Assembly: GCA_021791995.1 (NCBI GenBank) | Contig: JAJYVN010000196.1 | Span: 1 to 5,745, forward strand | Reading direction: 5' to 3' | DNA: 5,745 bases | Source of the DNA: Bacillota bacterium | GTDB taxonomy: Bacteria > Bacillota > Sulfobacillia > RBS10-35 > JAJYVN01 | Part shown: in pieces, positions 5,305 through 5,745 of the stretch | Layout of the letters: the number at the start of each line of letters is the position of its first letter | How positions within the stretch are numbered: position 1 is the first letter of the stretch | Notes under the pieces: model-generated | What the model was told of the DNA's origin: nothing | Databases searched by the model: none | What the model saw: the letters and a program-made list of their open reading frames with translations, nothing else | Position numbers and translations under genes: made by a program

Positions 5305-5745
5305 GTGACCACGCTGACCGGGGAGATCTGTGTCATGGGCGGACGGTCGCACCCGGCGTTGACGGCAGGCGTCTGTAAGGCCCTAGGGGTGCCCCAAGCC
5401 AACGTCGAGATCAGTGAATTCGCCAATGACAACACCTTTGTTCGCATCCGAGACAATGTGCGGATGCGGGACGTCTTCGTTCTACAAGCACCGGTTGCGC
5501 CGGTGAACCAACAGGTGATGGAACTCTTGATTCTGATTGACGCCCTGCGCCGCGCCTCGGCCCGGCGCATCACCCTGGTCCTCCCCTACTTCCCCTATGC
5601 CCGCTCCGATAAAAAGGACGCTCCACGCATTCCCATCACAGCGCGATTGGTTGCGAATCTTCTGGAAACGGCCGGAGCGGACCCAGTCCTGACCATGGAC
5701 CTCCACTCCCCAAAAATCCCGGGATTCTTTAATATCCCCGTGGAC
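5305..5745 (+). CDS. prs: Ribose-phosphate pyrophosphokinase (PRPP synthetase), 5' part, runs off the window
   Basis: This enzyme makes 5-phosphoribosyl 1-diphosphate from ribose 5-phosphate and ATP for nucleotide, histidine and tryptophan synthesis. The 147 residues seen are about the first half of the usual length of just over 300. They show FANDNTFVRIRDNVR (39-53), DVFVLQAPVAPVNQQVMELL (56-75) with the family's conserved VN..MELL segment, the ATP-binding loop PYFPYARSDKKDAPRIPITA (94-113), and the metal/catalytic DLHSP (132-136) followed by GFFNIPVD. The loop has SDKKD where classical enzymes have QDRK, as in a known divergent subgroup. The PRPP-binding loop lies outside. GTG 5305 fits the family N terminus best; GTG 5296 and ATG 5242 are in-frame and open, while ATG 5335 has GGGGAG nine bases upstream but would remove the first beta strand. 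The gene follows the amidohydrolase by 85 bases on the same strand. Confidence 0.93.
   Translation, partial: MTTLTGEICVMGGRSHPALTAGVCKALGVPQANVEISEFANDNTFVRIRDNVRMRDVFVLQAPVAPVNQQVMELLILIDALRRASARRITLVLPYFPYARSDKKDAPRIPITARLVANLLETAGADPVLTMDLHSPKIPGFFNIPVD

Noticed and set aside
5076..5573. 165-codon minus-strand ORF across the amidohydrolase end and prs
   Set aside because: It is antisense to two well-supported genes and resembles no family I know.
1..5745. CRISPR array, tRNA, toxin-antitoxin or defence system
   Set aside because: I found no regularly spaced direct repeats, cloverleaf sequence or matching protein motifs.

Overview
This window comes from a GC-rich bacterial chromosome, most likely a free-living heterotroph. 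A thermophilic or high-GC Firmicute relative is my best guess, based on the group IIC intron and the style of the PRPP synthetase, but this is weak inference. Two kinds of DNA are present: decayed mobile elements at the left (about 1-786) and ordinary metabolic genes (826-5745).

Left region. Reading the minus strand, a Gfo/Idh/MocA dehydrogenase gene ends at 826 and a near-perfect 17-bp terminator stem follows at once (825-787). Two bases later a group IIC intron begins (GTGTG, 784-780). Only most of its domain I is seen, to about 570. An IS607-type element follows in the same orientation: its serine recombinase gene (tnpA, 532 to beyond position 1) is recognisable in three successive frames and is therefore broken by two frameshifts. 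The layout reads as nested insertions: terminator, then intron, then IS607 element.

Middle region. The dehydrogenase (826-1983, minus) and a xylulokinase, xylB (2131-3633, plus), diverge from a 147-bp intergenic region. It holds an imperfect inverted repeat (1998-2046), a weak promoter candidate, and a Shine-Dalgarno sequence set far from the TTG start of xylB with a possible hairpin in between. The pair suggests catabolism of a sugar or polyol: oxidation by the dehydrogenase and phosphorylation of a ketose such as D-xylulose. The exact substrate cannot be read from the sequence. A small two-helix membrane protein (3640-3942, minus) converges on xylB, and both stop codons lie within a perfect 18-bp palindrome.

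Right region. A TATAAT box precedes an M20D amidohydrolase (4011-5219, plus). The 5' part of a ribose-phosphate pyrophosphokinase gene (from about 5305, plus) runs off the right edge. PRPP synthesis uses pentose phosphate, which xylB could feed, but a functional link is only inference.

I see no CRISPR array, tRNA, rRNA, toxin-antitoxin pair or phage-defence system, and no convincing undescribed system. The most interesting parts are the nested mobile elements and the regulatory structures around xylB.
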